Shown here in pieces: positions 28,231 to 37,777 of a DNA stretch of 64,000 nucleotides. The DNA is from Streptomyces iakyrus (GTDB taxonomy: Bacteria > Actinomycetota > Actinomycetes > Streptomycetales > Streptomycetaceae): contig NZ_JNXI01000014.1 of the NCBI RefSeq assembly GCF_000717055.1, positions 124,001 to 188,000 on the forward strand, written 5' to 3'. How positions within the stretch are numbered: position 1 is the first letter of the stretch; each line of letters opens with the position of its first letter. Both the position numbers and the translations under genes were made by a program. The notes beneath the pieces are model-generated. The model was not told the origin of the DNA. It was given only the letters and a program-made list of their open reading frames with translations, and ran no database searches.

Positions 28231-29541
28231 TCAGGAGCCGGACAGGGCCTCCGTCGGTGACAGCCGGCTCGCCCGTACCGCCGGATACAGTCCGGCGATC
28301 ATGCCGATGACCAGGGTGCAGCCGATCCCCGCCGCACTCGCCCACGCCGGGACGACCGTCGGCCAGTCGCGGCTGAGGGCGTAGACCGCCGTGATCGCCG
28401 TCCCCAGCACCGTCCCGCCGAGGCCGCCGATGAGCGACAGCAGCAGCGACTCCGTCACGAACTGGGTCCGGATCTGGCCGCGGGTCGCCCCCAGCGCCCG
28501 GCGCAGGCCGATCTCGGGGCGCCGCTCCAGGACCGAGATGACCATCGTGTTTCCGACCCCGACGCCACCGACGAGCAGCGCCACGCCACCGAGGCCGAGC
28601 AGCAGCCCGGTCAGGGCCGACTCGGTGGCCTCGCGGGCGGCGAGCGCGTCGGAGGGCCGGGAGATCCGGACCTGCCCCGGCTTCTCGGGGTACGCCGTGG
28701 CCGGCAGCACGGCCCGCACCTCCGTGATCTGGCTGTCCTCGGCGCGGACGTAGACCGTCGACGGATGGCCGTCGAAGCGCAGGTACGTCCGGGCCGCCGG
28801 CCAGCCGACCAGCGCCGCGCTGTCGAGCTCCGGCGCGAGCGGTACGGGATCGAGGACGCCGACGAGGGAGAACCAGCGGCCGCCGAGCCAGACCCGGGTT
28901 CCCGGTGTGTACACATCGAGCCGGCCCGCGGCCGTGGAGCCGAGCACGACCGCCGGGTAATTTTCGGTCGCCGAATCCAGCCAGCGGCCCCGGCGGACGT
29001 GGCCGCCGACTGCCGGCAGCAGGTCCGTGCCGGCCGCGAGGACCTCGAGGGAGCCGGTGCGGCCGATGGCGATGTGCTCGTTGCGGTAGATGTGCGCGTC
29101 GGTCGCGCCGGTGGCGGCGACCTGCTGCACGGGCGGGACGCGGCCGATCATCGGGACTGCCTCGTGGGGCAGCTTCGCCTCTGTGCCGTCGAGTGTGTCG
29201 CCGGGGGCGACCCGCAGCAGATTGGTGCCGAGCGCGTCGAGTCGGCGGTCCACCTCCGCCCGGCCGGAGCCGGAGATTCCGACCACCGCGATCATGGCGG
29301 CGACGCCGATGGCGATCCCGAGCGCGGAGAGGAAGACCCGCAGGGGACGAGTCCGCAGCCCGGTCCCGCCGAGCCGCACGACGTCCTGGGGACCGAGGCG
29401 GGCGGCCCGCAGCCGGCCGTCCGTGCCACCGACGGCACCGCTCGCTCGTCCGCGGCCCCGTCCGGCGTCCCCGCGGGTGCCGGACGGCAGGGTGGGTGGG
29501 GCGTCGTCACGGGGGAGGCCGTTCGTCGTACCGTCGGTCAT
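28231..29541 (-). CDS. MacB/FtsX-type ABC transporter permease
   Basis: 436 residues. A disordered N-terminus leads to helix 1 ([20 protein letters not shown], residues 68-90), a large extracellular domain and three C-terminal helices ([60 protein letters not shown]), the FtsX/MacB layout. The ATG overlaps the ATPase stop (ATGA). With the ATPase and the adaptor upstream it forms a MacAB-like complex that moves peptides, lipoproteins or antibiotics away from the membrane, driven by ATP. The cargo is unknown. Confidence 0.88.
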   Translation of the reverse strand: MTDGTTNGLPRDDAPPTLPSGTRGDAGRGRGRASGAVGGTDGRLRAARLGPQDVVRLGGTGLRTRPLRVFLSALGIAIGVAAMIAVVGISGSGRAEVDRRLDALGTNLLRVAPGDTLDGTEAKLPHEAVPMIGRVPPVQQVAATGATDAHIYRNEHIAIGRTGSLEVLAAGTDLLPAVGGHVRRGRWLDSATENYPAVVLGSTAAGRLDVYTPGTRVWLGGRWFSLVGVLDPVPLAPELDSAALVGWPAARTYLRFDGHPSTVYVRAEDSQITEVRAVLPATAYPEKPGQVRISRPSDALAAREATESALTGLLLGLGGVALLVGGVGVGNTMVISVLERRPEIGLRRALGATRGQIRTQFVTESLLLSLIGGLGGTVLGTAITAVYALSRDWPTVVPAWASAAGIGCTLVIGMIAGLYPAVRASRLSPTEALSGS

Positions 29542-30248
29542 CGGACCGCCTCCCTCGGCACGTCCGAGTCCGCGGTGTCCGCTACCACGCGGCCGTCGCG
29601 CATCTCGATACGGCGGGGCAGGCCGGCCGCGATCTCCCGGTCGTGGGTGATGATCACGACCGTGGTCCCGGCGGCGTGCAGCTCGCGCAGCAGACCGAGG
29701 ACCGCCTCCCCGGAAGCGGAGTCCAGGTTCCCGGTCGGCTCGTCCGCCAGCAGGACCGCCGGTTCGCCGATCACCGCCCGGGCCACCGCCACCCGCTGGC
29801 GCTCGCCGCCGGACAGCTGGTGCGGGAGGTGGTGGACGCGGTGGCTGAGGCCGACCCGTTCCAGTGCCACCGCCGCCCTGGCCCGGCGGCGGCGCAGCGG
29901 GACCCCGGCGTACAGCAGCCCGTCGGCCACCGAGTCCAGGACGGGAACCCCCACCGCCAGATGGAACTGCTGGAAGACGAAGCCGATCCGGGTGGCCCGC
30001 AGCGCCGACACCTCACGGTCCGTCAGCTTCGCCACGTCGTGGCCGTCGACCAGCACCCGCCCGGCGGAGGGCCGGTCGAGGCTGCCCATGAGGTTCAGCA
30101 TGCTGGACTTGCCCGAGCCCGACGGGCCGACGACCGCGACGAGTTCGCCGCGCCCGATGCGTAAGGTCACGTCCCGTACCGCCGCCACACCTCCGGGGTA
30201 CGTCTTGGAGACCGCGTCGAACTCCACGACCGCCGACGCTCCGCTCAC
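29538..30248 (-). CDS. ABC transporter ATP-binding protein (MacB/LolD type)
   Basis: 236 residues from GTG 30248, which overlaps the adaptor stop (GTGA). Walker A is [15 protein letters not shown] near 43, the Q-loop is FVFQQFHL, the signature is [19 protein letters not shown] near 147 and Walker B is [15 protein letters not shown], with the LolD/MacB-type EPTGNLD. It couples ATP hydrolysis to the permease encoded next. The overlaps with both neighbours show a tightly coupled operon. Confidence 0.93.
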   Translation of the reverse strand: MSGASAVVEFDAVSKTYPGGVAAVRDVTLRIGRGELVAVVGPSGSGKSSMLNLMGSLDRPSAGRVLVDGHDVAKLTDREVSALRATRIGFVFQQFHLAVGVPVLDSVADGLLYAGVPLRRRRARAAVALERVGLSHRVHHLPHQLSGGERQRVAVARAVIGEPAVLLADEPTGNLDSASGEAVLGLLRELHAAGTTVVIITHDREIAAGLPRRIEMRDGRVVADTADSDVPREAVR

Positions 30249-31516
30249 TCGGGGATCCTCACCTTCATGCCCTCGCGAACCGCGCTTCCGCTCACTTCGA
30301 CCCGGCCGTCGGCGAAGAGCCCGGTCTTCACCGCGACGAACCGGCCGTCCGCGGTCTCCAGTCCGTGGCCGCCCTCGGCGAGGGCGACCAGCGCGGCGAC
30401 CGGGACGGTGAGGACGTCCGCCCGCTCTCGCCCCACGTACTCGACGGTGACCGGCGCGCTCTCCAGCCTTCCCACGGCCTTCTGGTCCTTGATGGTGATG
30501 GTCACCGGTACCGTCGGTGCCCCGGAGCCACCGTCCCCGCCGCCCTCCTCGGGGGCGGTCGCCTTCTTCCCCACCGAGGCCACCTCGCCCTTCACCGACT
30601 TCCCGTCGGGCAGCCCGACCGTGACGGCGGCGCCGCGCACGGCCCAGGAGTCCTCCGCCGCCGACGCGTTGACGACGACCTTCCGCGACGTGCCGGTGTA
30701 CGTGAGGACGTCCTCGGTGACCGCCGAGCCGAGCCGGACGCCCGCGTGACCGATCCGCACCTTGCCGGCGGAGTAGACGACGTCCCCGACGCCGACCGTG
30801 CCGGTCTGGGGAAGCCCGAGGGATGCCTGCCAGCGCTTGACCGCCCGGGCGGTGAGGTCGGTGAACTTCTCGTCGACGGTGAAGCCGGTGTAGCCGAGAG
30901 CGGCGAGATTGCTCTCGAACTGCAGGACGTCCATCCCGCGCAGGGTGCCCCCTGTCTCTCCGGCCCCGGCCCCGGCGCCACCCGGCGTCGGCGATCCGGA
31001 GGGAGCGGGGGCGCCGGAGGTGTCGTCCGTGCGGCCCTGGTCGCCCTTGTCCTGGGCGTCCCCCTCGGTCCCGGCGTCCTGGCGGGTGCCCGCGGTCGGG
31101 CCCAGGTCCCGGTACATCGGCAGTGTCCCGTACAGCAGCACCACCGGCCGGTCGTCGACGCGCAGCAGAGTGCCACCGCGCTCCACCGTCCTGCCCTCCG
31201 CGGGCAGCCACGTCACGGTGCCCGTCGACTTGACGGGCAACGGTATCTCAGTGCCGTAGCCCAACTGGCCGTCCACCGTGGTGCGTTCCGTCAGCGTTGC
31301 CCGGGTGACCGGGACGGTGGAGCCCGAGCGGGGCGGGGCGGAGGAGCCGTCCTCCGCGCCGTCTCCGCCGAGGCCCAGCGCACCGACCACGGCGACCGCC
31401 GCCACGACGACCAGAGCCGAGGCCACCAGGACCGTACGCCGGCCGCGCCGACCGCGCGGCGGCGGCGCGGGGGCCGCCCCGCGCTCGTGCTCGGTCTGCA
31501 TGACCGTCTCCGTCAT
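30245..31516 (-). CDS. MacA-like efflux adaptor with peptidoglycan-binding domain
   Basis: 423 residues. One N-terminal membrane helix ([20 protein letters not shown], residues 28-48) precedes a beta-rich region ([20 protein letters not shown]) with a lipoyl-like part, a glycine/proline linker and a PG_binding_1 domain at about 190-240 ([35 protein letters not shown]). The C-terminal barrel follows ([33 protein letters not shown]). In Gram-positive bacteria such adaptors link the ABC pump to the cell wall. It overlaps the ATPase gene and starts 2 nt after the lipoprotein stop. Confidence 0.83.
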   Translation of the reverse strand: MTETVMQTEHERGAAPAPPPRGRRGRRTVLVASALVVVAAVAVVGALGLGGDGAEDGSSAPPRSGSTVPVTRATLTERTTVDGQLGYGTEIPLPVKSTGTVTWLPAEGRTVERGGTLLRVDDRPVVLLYGTLPMYRDLGPTAGTRQDAGTEGDAQDKGDQGRTDDTSGAPAPSGSPTPGGAGAGAGETGGTLRGMDVLQFESNLAALGYTGFTVDEKFTDLTARAVKRWQASLGLPQTGTVGVGDVVYSAGKVRIGHAGVRLGSAVTEDVLTYTGTSRKVVVNASAAEDSWAVRGAAVTVGLPDGKSVKGEVASVGKKATAPEEGGGDGGSGAPTVPVTITIKDQKAVGRLESAPVTVEYVGRERADVLTVPVAALVALAEGGHGLETADGRFVAVKTGLFADGRVEVSGSAVREGMKVRIPE

Positions 31517-31518
31517 CG

Positions 31519-32088
31519 TCAGCCCTGGCCCTCGGGCCGGTCCACCGGGTCACCGATGATCGGAGCGCAGACGCGGGTGGCACGCTTGGCTCCCGCCGAC
31601 GTCTGGTCCCACTCGGAGCCCTGCGCGGTCCCGTCGGGACCGGGATCGGGGAAGTCGGGGGCGCCGTTCTTCTGCATGCAGGCGGCGTAGTCGCGCTTGA
31701 CCTTGATCTGCTCGGGGGTGAGCTTGGGCTGGTTGGCGTTCTCCAGGCCCTCGGGGACGGCCGCCTTGAGCGAGGCGCATTTCTCGGAGGCGTTCAGGAA
31801 CTTCGTGTCCTTCTTCAGCGCCGCGTTGTTGCCGAAGTCGACCTGCCCCTTGGCGTCCGGGTCGGGGGCGTCGACCCCGTTCTCCCGTAAACACTTCACC
31901 CACTCGCGCTGGGCGCTCACATACGCGGTCACCTCGTCGCCGGCGCCCGGCGCGGCCGTCTTGCCGGACGCCTTGTCGCCGCCGGCCGTAGGGACCTTCG
32001 GGGTGTCGCCCTCGTCGCCGCAGCCGACCAGGGTGATCGCCATGACCGACGCCGTCACCACGGCCATCAGCACCCGGTTCGTCCTCAT
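31519..32088 (-). CDS. Lipoprotein heading the MacAB-like operon
   Basis: 189 residues from ATG 32088 with GGGAGAA upstream. A lipoprotein signal ends in the lipobox LVGC (Cys near 23). The mature part has pairs of cysteines in repeated EWVKCLRENGVDAPDPDA and RDYAACMQKNGAPDFPDPGP, i.e. two related CxxxNG-PDPD modules, and a final VCAP. It has no enzyme motif. As first gene of an operon with adaptor, ATPase and permease it may be an accessory binding protein or a cargo of the pump. Confidence 0.75.
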   Translation of the reverse strand: MRTNRVLMAVVTASVMAITLVGCGDEGDTPKVPTAGGDKASGKTAAPGAGDEVTAYVSAQREWVKCLRENGVDAPDPDAKGQVDFGNNAALKKDTKFLNASEKCASLKAAVPEGLENANQPKLTPEQIKVKRDYAACMQKNGAPDFPDPGPDGTAQGSEWDQTSAGAKRATRVCAPIIGDPVDRPEGQG

Positions 32089-32232
32089 GGGTTCTCCCGC
32101 CTCCATCCGGACCCGACCGCGGGCGCGGCGGGCACCCCGAACGTAGGCCGGAGGTGATGAAGAACCTTTGAAGAACCTGTCATCCGATCATGCGGGCGCG
32201 CTTCGACGAGGCGCCCTGCCATGCGGCCCGAG

Positions 32233-33420
32233 CTACGCCTTCAGGCGCTTCACGGCCTCCTGAAGTACCTCAGTCCGCTTGCAGAACGCGAACCGCACGA
32301 AGGGGGCGCCCTCCTCGCGGTGGTCGTAGAAGACGGCGTTGGGGATGGCGACGACCCCGGCGCGTTCCGGCAGGCCGCGGCAGAAGGTGAAGCCGTCCGT
32401 TTCGCCGAGGGGGCGGATGTCGGTGGTGATGAAGTAGGTGCCCGAGGTGCGGAAGACCCGGAAGCCCGCCTCCGCCAGGCCCGCCGCCAGCAGGTCCCGC
32501 TTGGACAGCATGTCGGCGCGGAAGCCGGTGAAGTACGCCTCGGGCAGCGAGAGGGCCTCGGCCACCGCGTACTGGAACGGGCCCGCCGAGACGTACGTCA
32601 GGTACTGCTTCGCCGAGCGCACGGCCGTGACCAGCTCCGGGTCCCCCGTCACCCAGCCGACCTTCCAGCCGGTGAACGAGAACGTCTTCCCGCTGCTCGA
32701 AATGGTGAGGGTGCGCTCGCGCATCCCCGGGAACGTCGCCAGGGGCACGTGCTCGGCGTCGTCGAAGACCAGGTGCTCGTACACCTCGTCCGTCACCACC
32801 AGCAGATCGCGCTCCACGGCCAGTTCGGCGATCGCGGCCAGCTCCTCGCGGGTGAGGACCGTGCCGGTCGGGTTGTGCGGGGTGTTGATCAGCAGCAGCC
32901 GGGTGCGGTCCGTGACGGCGTCGCGCAGTTCGTCGAGGTCGAGCCGGAACCGGCCCTCGTCCTCGTGCGCCCGCAGGGTGACCGGCACCCGGCGCCCGCC
33001 GGCCATCGCGATGCACGCCGCGTAGGAGTCGTAGTACGGCTCGAAGGCGATCACCTCGTCCCCGGGCTCCACCAGGGCCAGCAGAGCGGCGGCGATGGCC
33101 TCCGTGGCGCCCGCGGTGACCAGGACCTCCGTGTCGGGGTCGTAGGACAGCCCGTAGCGGCGCTGCTGATGGGCGGTGACAGCGGTCCGCAGCTCGGGGA
33201 CGCCGGGCCCCGGTGGGTACTGGTTGCCGCGGCCGTCCCGCAGAGCCCGTACGGCGGCCTCCCGGATCTCCTCGGGGCCGTCGGTGTCGGGGAAGCCCTG
33301 CCCGAGGTTGATGGCGCCGGTACTCAGGGCCAGGGCCGACATCTCGGCGAAGATCGTCGTCCCGAACTCGGCGAGCCGGCGGTTCAGGAGGGGGCGCGCG
33401 CTGGAGGTCATGCCGGTCAT
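32233..33420 (-). CDS. PLP-dependent class I/II aminotransferase
   Basis: 395 residues, fold type I. Seen are INLGQGFPDTDGPEEI near 37, NQYPPGPGVPELR, VLVTAGATEAIAAALLALVE, LLLINTPHNPTGTVL near 183 (the NPTG substrate loop), VTDEVYEHLVFDD with the pyridine-binding Asp, and the Schiff-base Lys near 245 in SSSGKTFSFTGWKVGW. The C-terminal Arg-bearing FVRFAFCK is also present. Relatives include N-succinyldiaminopimelate aminotransferase DapC, kynurenine aminotransferases and methionine aminotransferases; the substrate is not determined. A second in-frame ATG 9 nt downstream could be used. Confidence 0.88.
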   Translation of the reverse strand: MTGMTSSARPLLNRRLAEFGTTIFAEMSALALSTGAINLGQGFPDTDGPEEIREAAVRALRDGRGNQYPPGPGVPELRTAVTAHQQRRYGLSYDPDTEVLVTAGATEAIAAALLALVEPGDEVIAFEPYYDSYAACIAMAGGRRVPVTLRAHEDEGRFRLDLDELRDAVTDRTRLLLINTPHNPTGTVLTREELAAIAELAVERDLLVVTDEVYEHLVFDDAEHVPLATFPGMRERTLTISSSGKTFSFTGWKVGWVTGDPELVTAVRSAKQYLTYVSAGPFQYAVAEALSLPEAYFTGFRADMLSKRDLLAAGLAEAGFRVFRTSGTYFITTDIRPLGETDGFTFCRGLPERAGVVAIPNAVFYDHREEGAPFVRFAFCKRTEVLQEAVKRLKA

Positions 33421-33547
33421 CCTGCGCCGAAGCTCTGGAGTTCCTCAACTTTGTGTTGGCCCGATCCGGGGCCGGGCATCACCGCCTCACGCAAGAGCGA
33501 GGCGCCCACGGGGGGCCGCTTCGGGGGAATGAAAGGAGGGTGACGCC

Positions 33548-33850
33548 ATGATCGTCGGCATCATCCTGGCGGTGGTCGGAGTCGTACTGATCGGGGCGCT
33601 GGTCTCCCAGGCCCGCAGGGGCGGTACCCGGCGGACGACGCGTCGCGGGGCGTGGGCGTCCACCGGTTCGGGCAGCGGCAGCCGCAGCAGTGACAGCGAC
33701 AGCGGCAGCTGGTGGGCCGGCGGGGGAGACTCCGGCTCCTCCGCCGGCGACGGACACCGCGGGGGGCACTCCTGCGGCGGCGGCTCGTCCTGCGGAGGCG
33801 GGTCGTCCTGCGGGGGTGGTGGCGGTGGCTGCGGCGGCGGAGGCAGCTGA
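33548..33850 (+). CDS. Small membrane protein with Gly/Ser/Cys-rich tail
   Basis: 100 residues from ATG 33548 behind AAAGGAGGGTGACGCC, a near-perfect ribosome site. One membrane helix (IVGIILAVVGVVLIGALV, residues 2-19) is followed by an arginine-rich stretch and a 60-residue tail rich in Gly, Ser and Asp. The tail ends in repeated SCGGG units (HSCGGGSSCGGG, SSCGGGGGGCGGGG). The cysteine-glycine repeat suggests metal binding or disulphide linkage, but such tails also arise by repeat slippage. Function unknown. Confidence 0.65.
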   Translation: MIVGIILAVVGVVLIGALVSQARRGGTRRTTRRGAWASTGSGSGSRSSDSDSGSWWAGGGDSGSSAGDGHRGGHSCGGGSSCGGGSSCGGGGGGCGGGGS

Positions 33851-33893
33851 CTGACGTCGGCCGTCCTCACCACGGGGGAGCCGCCTCCACCGA

Positions 33894-33927
33894 GACGCGG
33901 GGTCCGCACCTGGGCGGGCCCCGCGTC
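33894..33927 (+). terminator. Hairpin after the Gly/Cys-rich gene
   Basis: GACGCGGGG (33894-33902) pairs with CCCCGCGTC (33919-33927), loop 16 nt, 44 nt after the stop codon. Confidence 0.6.
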
Positions 33928-34418
33928 GTCCTGTCCGGCGCTCCCGGACGGACGGTCACTCGAACTGCTGTCGGGCGGCTTCGGGTGCATCCGGGCAACC
34001 TTCCCTGCCTGTAGGACAACTTGTTTCCCGTAGGGCGGGGGTCGGAGGGTCGGCCCCGCAACTGGGGCCGGTAAGGCGACCATTCAGGGCCGGCGGCCGG
34101 AAACACGGGCTCCCGTGCGTCCCGGCTCCCGGACGTGTGGCACGGCGCACCGGCGCACGCCTCTCCGGCACCGGCGCACGCCGTAGTTGAACAGCTGAGC
34201 TGTGGAGCCCTCTGAGGGATGGAAACCCTACGAACTTGGGTAAAAACGCTGTGGCGGCGCCATCGTTCATGATTCCCTAAGTCACCGACGCAGCCCCTCG
34301 GACGTTCTGCGGACCTTCTGAAACCGGCCGACCGGTTTGACCCGGGCCGACATCCCCCGGTGCGCCCGGGGCGCAGCGGACCCACCTCCCTTTCCTTGTG
34401 TGCTTGCGGAGCCGATCC
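33928..34418. other. 491-bp stretch without a recognised gene
   Basis: No open frame here has Streptomyces-like coding bias or a known domain. The only clear structure is an inverted repeat AAACCGG-N4-CCGGTTT at 34321-34338, overlapping a TTGACC at 34337-34342 that could be a -35 element for the DUF2617 gene. A purine-rich, less GC-rich stretch (about 34200-34270) may hold other promoter elements. Confidence 0.4.
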
Positions 34419-34946
34419 ATGCTCACGACCCTGAACACCTCCTACACCGACACGCGCGCGGCCGATCTCGCGTGGGCCCTGGGGCGCGAGCCGCTTCCCG
34501 CACTGGCCGCGCTCGACCTCGAACTGGCGGACACCAAACTGCAGTTGCGACTCCTCGGCGCGTCCCACCAGGTTCTGCTGGAGGAGGAGCGGGGCATCTG
34601 CTCGGAGACGGTGGCGTGCATCGCGGGCAGCAGCACCCCGCTGCCGCTCGGTGTCGCCAAGCGCGTGGACGACTGGGAGTACGAGTTCGCGGCCCGGGTC
34701 GAGGTCCTCTCGCCCGGCTCCTTCGCAGGCCGCGCCCAGGAGTTGCTGGCCCTCGTCTCCGACCATCCGCACGGCCTCGCCGGCGTCTTCCCCGGCAGCC
34801 CGTACGCCTTCACGGCCCTGCTTGCCCAGCACCACGAAGGGCAGGTGCACTGGCGCACCTGGCACGCCTACCCGCAGGACGGGCAGTTGGTGGCGACCCG
34901 CACGAAGGTGGGGGTGCGTGTGCCGGCGGGGGTTCTCGCCAACTGA
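34419..34946 (+). CDS. DUF2617 family protein
   Basis: 175 residues from ATG 34419. It matches the pattern of the actinobacterial DUF2617 family: LTTLNTSYTDTRAADLAWAL at the start, LELADTKLQLRLLGASHQVL in the middle and FTALLAQHHEGQVHWRTWHA with TRTKVGV near the end. No catalytic site is obvious. In streptomycetes it commonly stands directly before the large spermidine-synthase-like gene, as here, which hints at a shared pathway. Confidence 0.75.
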   Translation: MLTTLNTSYTDTRAADLAWALGREPLPALAALDLELADTKLQLRLLGASHQVLLEEERGICSETVACIAGSSTPLPLGVAKRVDDWEYEFAARVEVLSPGSFAGRAQELLALVSDHPHGLAGVFPGSPYAFTALLAQHHEGQVHWRTWHAYPQDGQLVATRTKVGVRVPAGVLAN

Positions 34947-35122
34947 CCGTGGCCGGCAGGCCGGCGGGTCGGCAGGCCGGCCCGCCACGGTCCGGCCCGT
35001 CGAAACGAACCCCTCACACCACACGAGGCAAACCCGATCTCGTACCGATATCCGGCCTCTGTAAACCAGCACCACACGTGTGGGTGACGAACCGCAGTCG
35101 AGGCGTGACGTAACGTCGCAGC

Positions 35123-36778
35123 GTGATCGAGCCGCACGCGCCCGCCCTGCCCGGTTGCCCGCCGCCCCGGAGCGCCCCGGGCGACCCCACCGGCCCGGCG
35201 CGACTGCCCGTCCGGCCCGGCACCGGGCGGTTCCTGGTCCTCGCGGGCGTGTTCGTCTGTGCGGCCTGCGGACTCGTGTACGAGCTCGAACTCGTCGCGC
35301 TCGCCTCGTACTTGATGGGCGACTCCGTCACCCAGGCGTCCGTCGTGCTGTCCGTCATGGTCTTCGCGATGGGCATCGGATCCCTCGGCGCGAAGCGGCT
35401 GCGCCCGCTCGCCGCGGCCGGCTTCGGCGCCGTCGAGGCCACCCTCGCCCTCGTCGGCGGGTGCAGCGCGATGGCCCTGTACGCGGTGTTCGCCTGGACC
35501 GGCGACTGGGGTGGGGTGTGGGCCAACGGGCCGCGCTGCCTGCTGGTCGCCTTCTCCCTCGCCACCGGGCTGCTCATCGGCGCCGAAGTCCCGCTGCTGA
35601 TGGAGCTGATCCAGCGCATCCGCCGTCAGGACGCGGGCGGCGCGGTGGCCGACCTGTCCGCCGCCGACTACGTCGGTGCCCTCGTCGGCGGCCTCGCCTT
35701 TCCCTTCCTCCTGCTGCCGTTCCTCGGGCAGTTGACCGGGGCCCTGCTCACCGGCGCGGTCAACGCGGTCGTCGGCGGCGCGCTGGTGCTCGGGCTGTTC
35801 CGCCGCGACCTGACCCGGCGCGCCCGGTGGCTGCTGCTGCTCGGCAACGCCCTCGTCCTCACGATCCTCGCCACGGCCGCCGTCCTCGTCGACGACTTCG
35901 AACGGGCCGCGCGGCAGGCGGTGTACGGCGGGGACGTCCGCGTGGCGCTCCGGACCGGGGTGAAGGAGGTGGTCCTCGTCGGCGGCACGGACGGACGGCC
36001 CCTCGACATGTATTTCGACGGCCGGCTGCGGGTCAGCGGACGCGACGAACTGCGCTACCACGAGGCCCTCGTCCACCCGGCCATGAGCGGCCCGCACGCG
36101 CGCGTGCTGATCCTCGGTGGCGGGGACGGCCTCGCGGCACGTGAGGTGCTGCGGTACCCGGGCGTGGCTCGGGTGGACGTCGTCGAACTCGACGCCGAGG
36201 TCGTCCGGCTGGCCCGCACCGATCCGGCCCTGTCCGCTCTCAACCGGCACGCGTTCGGTGACCGGCGCGTGCACGTGACGACCGAGGACGCCTTCGGCTG
36301 GCTGCGCGGGGCGACCCCGGCTACGTACGACGTGGTTGTCTCGGACCTGCCGGACCCGGGCATCACGGCGAGTACGAAGCTCTACTCGCAGGAGTTCTAC
36401 GGTCTCGCGCGGCGCGTGCTGGCCCCCGGCGGCCGGCTCGTGGTGCACGCCGGGCCGGTGACGGCGGGTCCGAGGACGTACTGGACGGTCGAGGCGACCG
36501 TGCGCGCGGCCGGCCTGCGCACCGCCCCGTACGGCATGGGGGGCCGCCACACGGCTTCCGCCGCAGGGCCCGACCGCACCCCCGCCGACCGTTCCCGGGC
36601 GCCCCGGGACTGGGGTTTCGTCCTGGCCGCCCGCACGGAACCGCGCCCGGCGCTCGACCCGGCCGGGCCGCGGCCCAGCGTCCTGACGGAGGCGTCCCTC
36701 GCCGCGGGCGAGCGGGCGGCGCGCGGCACGCGGATCGCGGGGCTGCCGGCGTCGACGCTGGTGCATCCGAGGTACTGA
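35123..36778 (+). CDS. Membrane-fused spermidine synthase-like protein
   Basis: 551 residues. The N-terminal half (residues 38-260) has about seven membrane helices, such as [20 protein letters not shown] and [20 protein letters not shown]. The C-terminal half is a Rossmann-type spermine/spermidine synthase: [54 protein letters not shown] near 329 and [18 protein letters not shown], plus DLPDPG near 408. Aminopropyl transfer from decarboxylated AdoMet is the family reaction, but membrane-fused forms may methylate or modify other substrates. It starts at GTG 35123, 176 nt after DUF2617. Confidence 0.83.
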   Translation: MIEPHAPALPGCPPPRSAPGDPTGPARLPVRPGTGRFLVLAGVFVCAACGLVYELELVALASYLMGDSVTQASVVLSVMVFAMGIGSLGAKRLRPLAAAGFGAVEATLALVGGCSAMALYAVFAWTGDWGGVWANGPRCLLVAFSLATGLLIGAEVPLLMELIQRIRRQDAGGAVADLSAADYVGALVGGLAFPFLLLPFLGQLTGALLTGAVNAVVGGALVLGLFRRDLTRRARWLLLLGNALVLTILATAAVLVDDFERAARQAVYGGDVRVALRTGVKEVVLVGGTDGRPLDMYFDGRLRVSGRDELRYHEALVHPAMSGPHARVLILGGGDGLAAREVLRYPGVARVDVVELDAEVVRLARTDPALSALNRHAFGDRRVHVTTEDAFGWLRGATPATYDVVVSDLPDPGITASTKLYSQEFYGLARRVLAPGGRLVVHAGPVTAGPRTYWTVEATVRAAGLRTAPYGMGGRHTASAAGPDRTPADRSRAPRDWGFVLAARTEPRPALDPAGPRPSVLTEASLAAGERAARGTRIAGLPASTLVHPRY

Positions 36779-36889
36779 GGGGTCCGAACCGCCGGGCGGG
36801 GCGCGAGGATACGCCTGGCGGGGGTGGATCGGGGGTGAATCCCTCAGGCGGGGGTGCGTTTCGGGCTGTGCTGGGTAGAGTCCGTCGAC

Positions 36890-37726
36890 ATGGAGCACGA
36901 GGTGTTCGTTCCGGTTCCGGCGGAGCGGCTGAGAGAGGTGCTGGACGACCCCGCGCGGGTCGCCCGGGCTGTTCCCGGGCTCCAGCAGGACGCCGGCGCC
37001 GAGCCGGTCGCCGGGCGGCTGAAGATCCGGGTCGGCAGCCACTCCGTCACCTACCGCGGTGCCGTCCGGGTCTCCCGGCGGGACGACGGCAGCTACGCCG
37101 TCGAGGGCGAGGCGGAGGAGTCGCGCGGCAGCGGCTCGGTCGAGCTCACCCTGCGGATCGCCCTGCGCGATGCGGAGGACGGCTGCACCGTCACGTACGA
37201 CGGCACGGCGTCCGCCGACGGACGGATCACCGACCTTCCCACGGAGGCGGTGGAGGGTGCCGTCACCCGGCTGCTGAACCGTTTCGCGGAGCACCTGGCC
37301 ACGGCGGCCACCCAAGACGCGAACGGCACGGACGGCACGGACCGCACGCACGACGAGCGTGCCGGGGCCGGAGCCGGAGCCGAGGAGCAGACCCCCGCCG
37401 ACCTCGGGCTCACCGAGGAACCCCCGGCCCCCGAGCGCCCCTCCGCCTTCGGTGCCGACCGCCCGGCCCCCTCCCACGGACCCGAGGACGAGGAGGACGA
37501 GGAGGAGGACGACGAGGACATCGCCGAGGCGGCGCACGCCCGGAGGACCATGATCGGACGCAGCGCCGAGGAGGTGGACCACGCCCCGCCGCGCGGGCGG
37601 TACGCGCCGGTGCCCGCACCGCAGACCGTGTCGCCTCCCGCCCCGCTGCGCTGGGCTGCGCCCGCGGCGGCGCTCGCGGTGGCGTCGGCCATCGTGGCGG
37701 TCCGGGCCCTGCGCCGGCGCCGCTGA
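36890..37726 (+). CDS. SRPBCC (CoxG-like) domain protein with C-terminal membrane anchor
   Basis: 278 residues from ATG 36890. A TAGAGT -10 hexamer lies at 36876-36881, so the transcript is probably leaderless. The SRPBCC/CoxG fold spans residues 1-145: HEVFVPVPAERLREVLDDPA, VAGRLKIRVGSHSVTYRG and VELTLRIALRDAEDG, ending in VTRLLNRFAEHLA. An acidic, proline-rich linker (EDEEDEEEDDEDI) follows, and a C-terminal helix LRWAAPAAALAVASAIVAV would tail-anchor it. CoxG proteins help insert molybdenum enzymes, but other SRPBCC proteins bind lipids; the role here is unknown. Confidence 0.7.
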   Translation: MEHEVFVPVPAERLREVLDDPARVARAVPGLQQDAGAEPVAGRLKIRVGSHSVTYRGAVRVSRRDDGSYAVEGEAEESRGSGSVELTLRIALRDAEDGCTVTYDGTASADGRITDLPTEAVEGAVTRLLNRFAEHLATAATQDANGTDGTDRTHDERAGAGAGAEEQTPADLGLTEEPPAPERPSAFGADRPAPSHGPEDEEDEEEDDEDIAEAAHARRTMIGRSAEEVDHAPPRGRYAPVPAPQTVSPPAPLRWAAPAAALAVASAIVAVRALRRRR

Positions 37727-37777
37727 AACGCCCCGCTGCACGCGAGGCCCTCTTGATCACCCCAGTAGGGTCGTCCC

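Noticed and set aside
29538-31211. 557-codon reading of the ABC ATPase with a long N-terminal extension
   Set aside because: The extension is out-of-frame text of the adaptor gene; GTG 30248 overlapping the adaptor stop gives a normal 236-residue ATPase.
34868-37741. 957-codon minus-strand open frame over spermidine synthase and SRPBCC genes
   Set aside because: Antisense low-complexity sequence; both plus-strand genes have family motifs and start signals.
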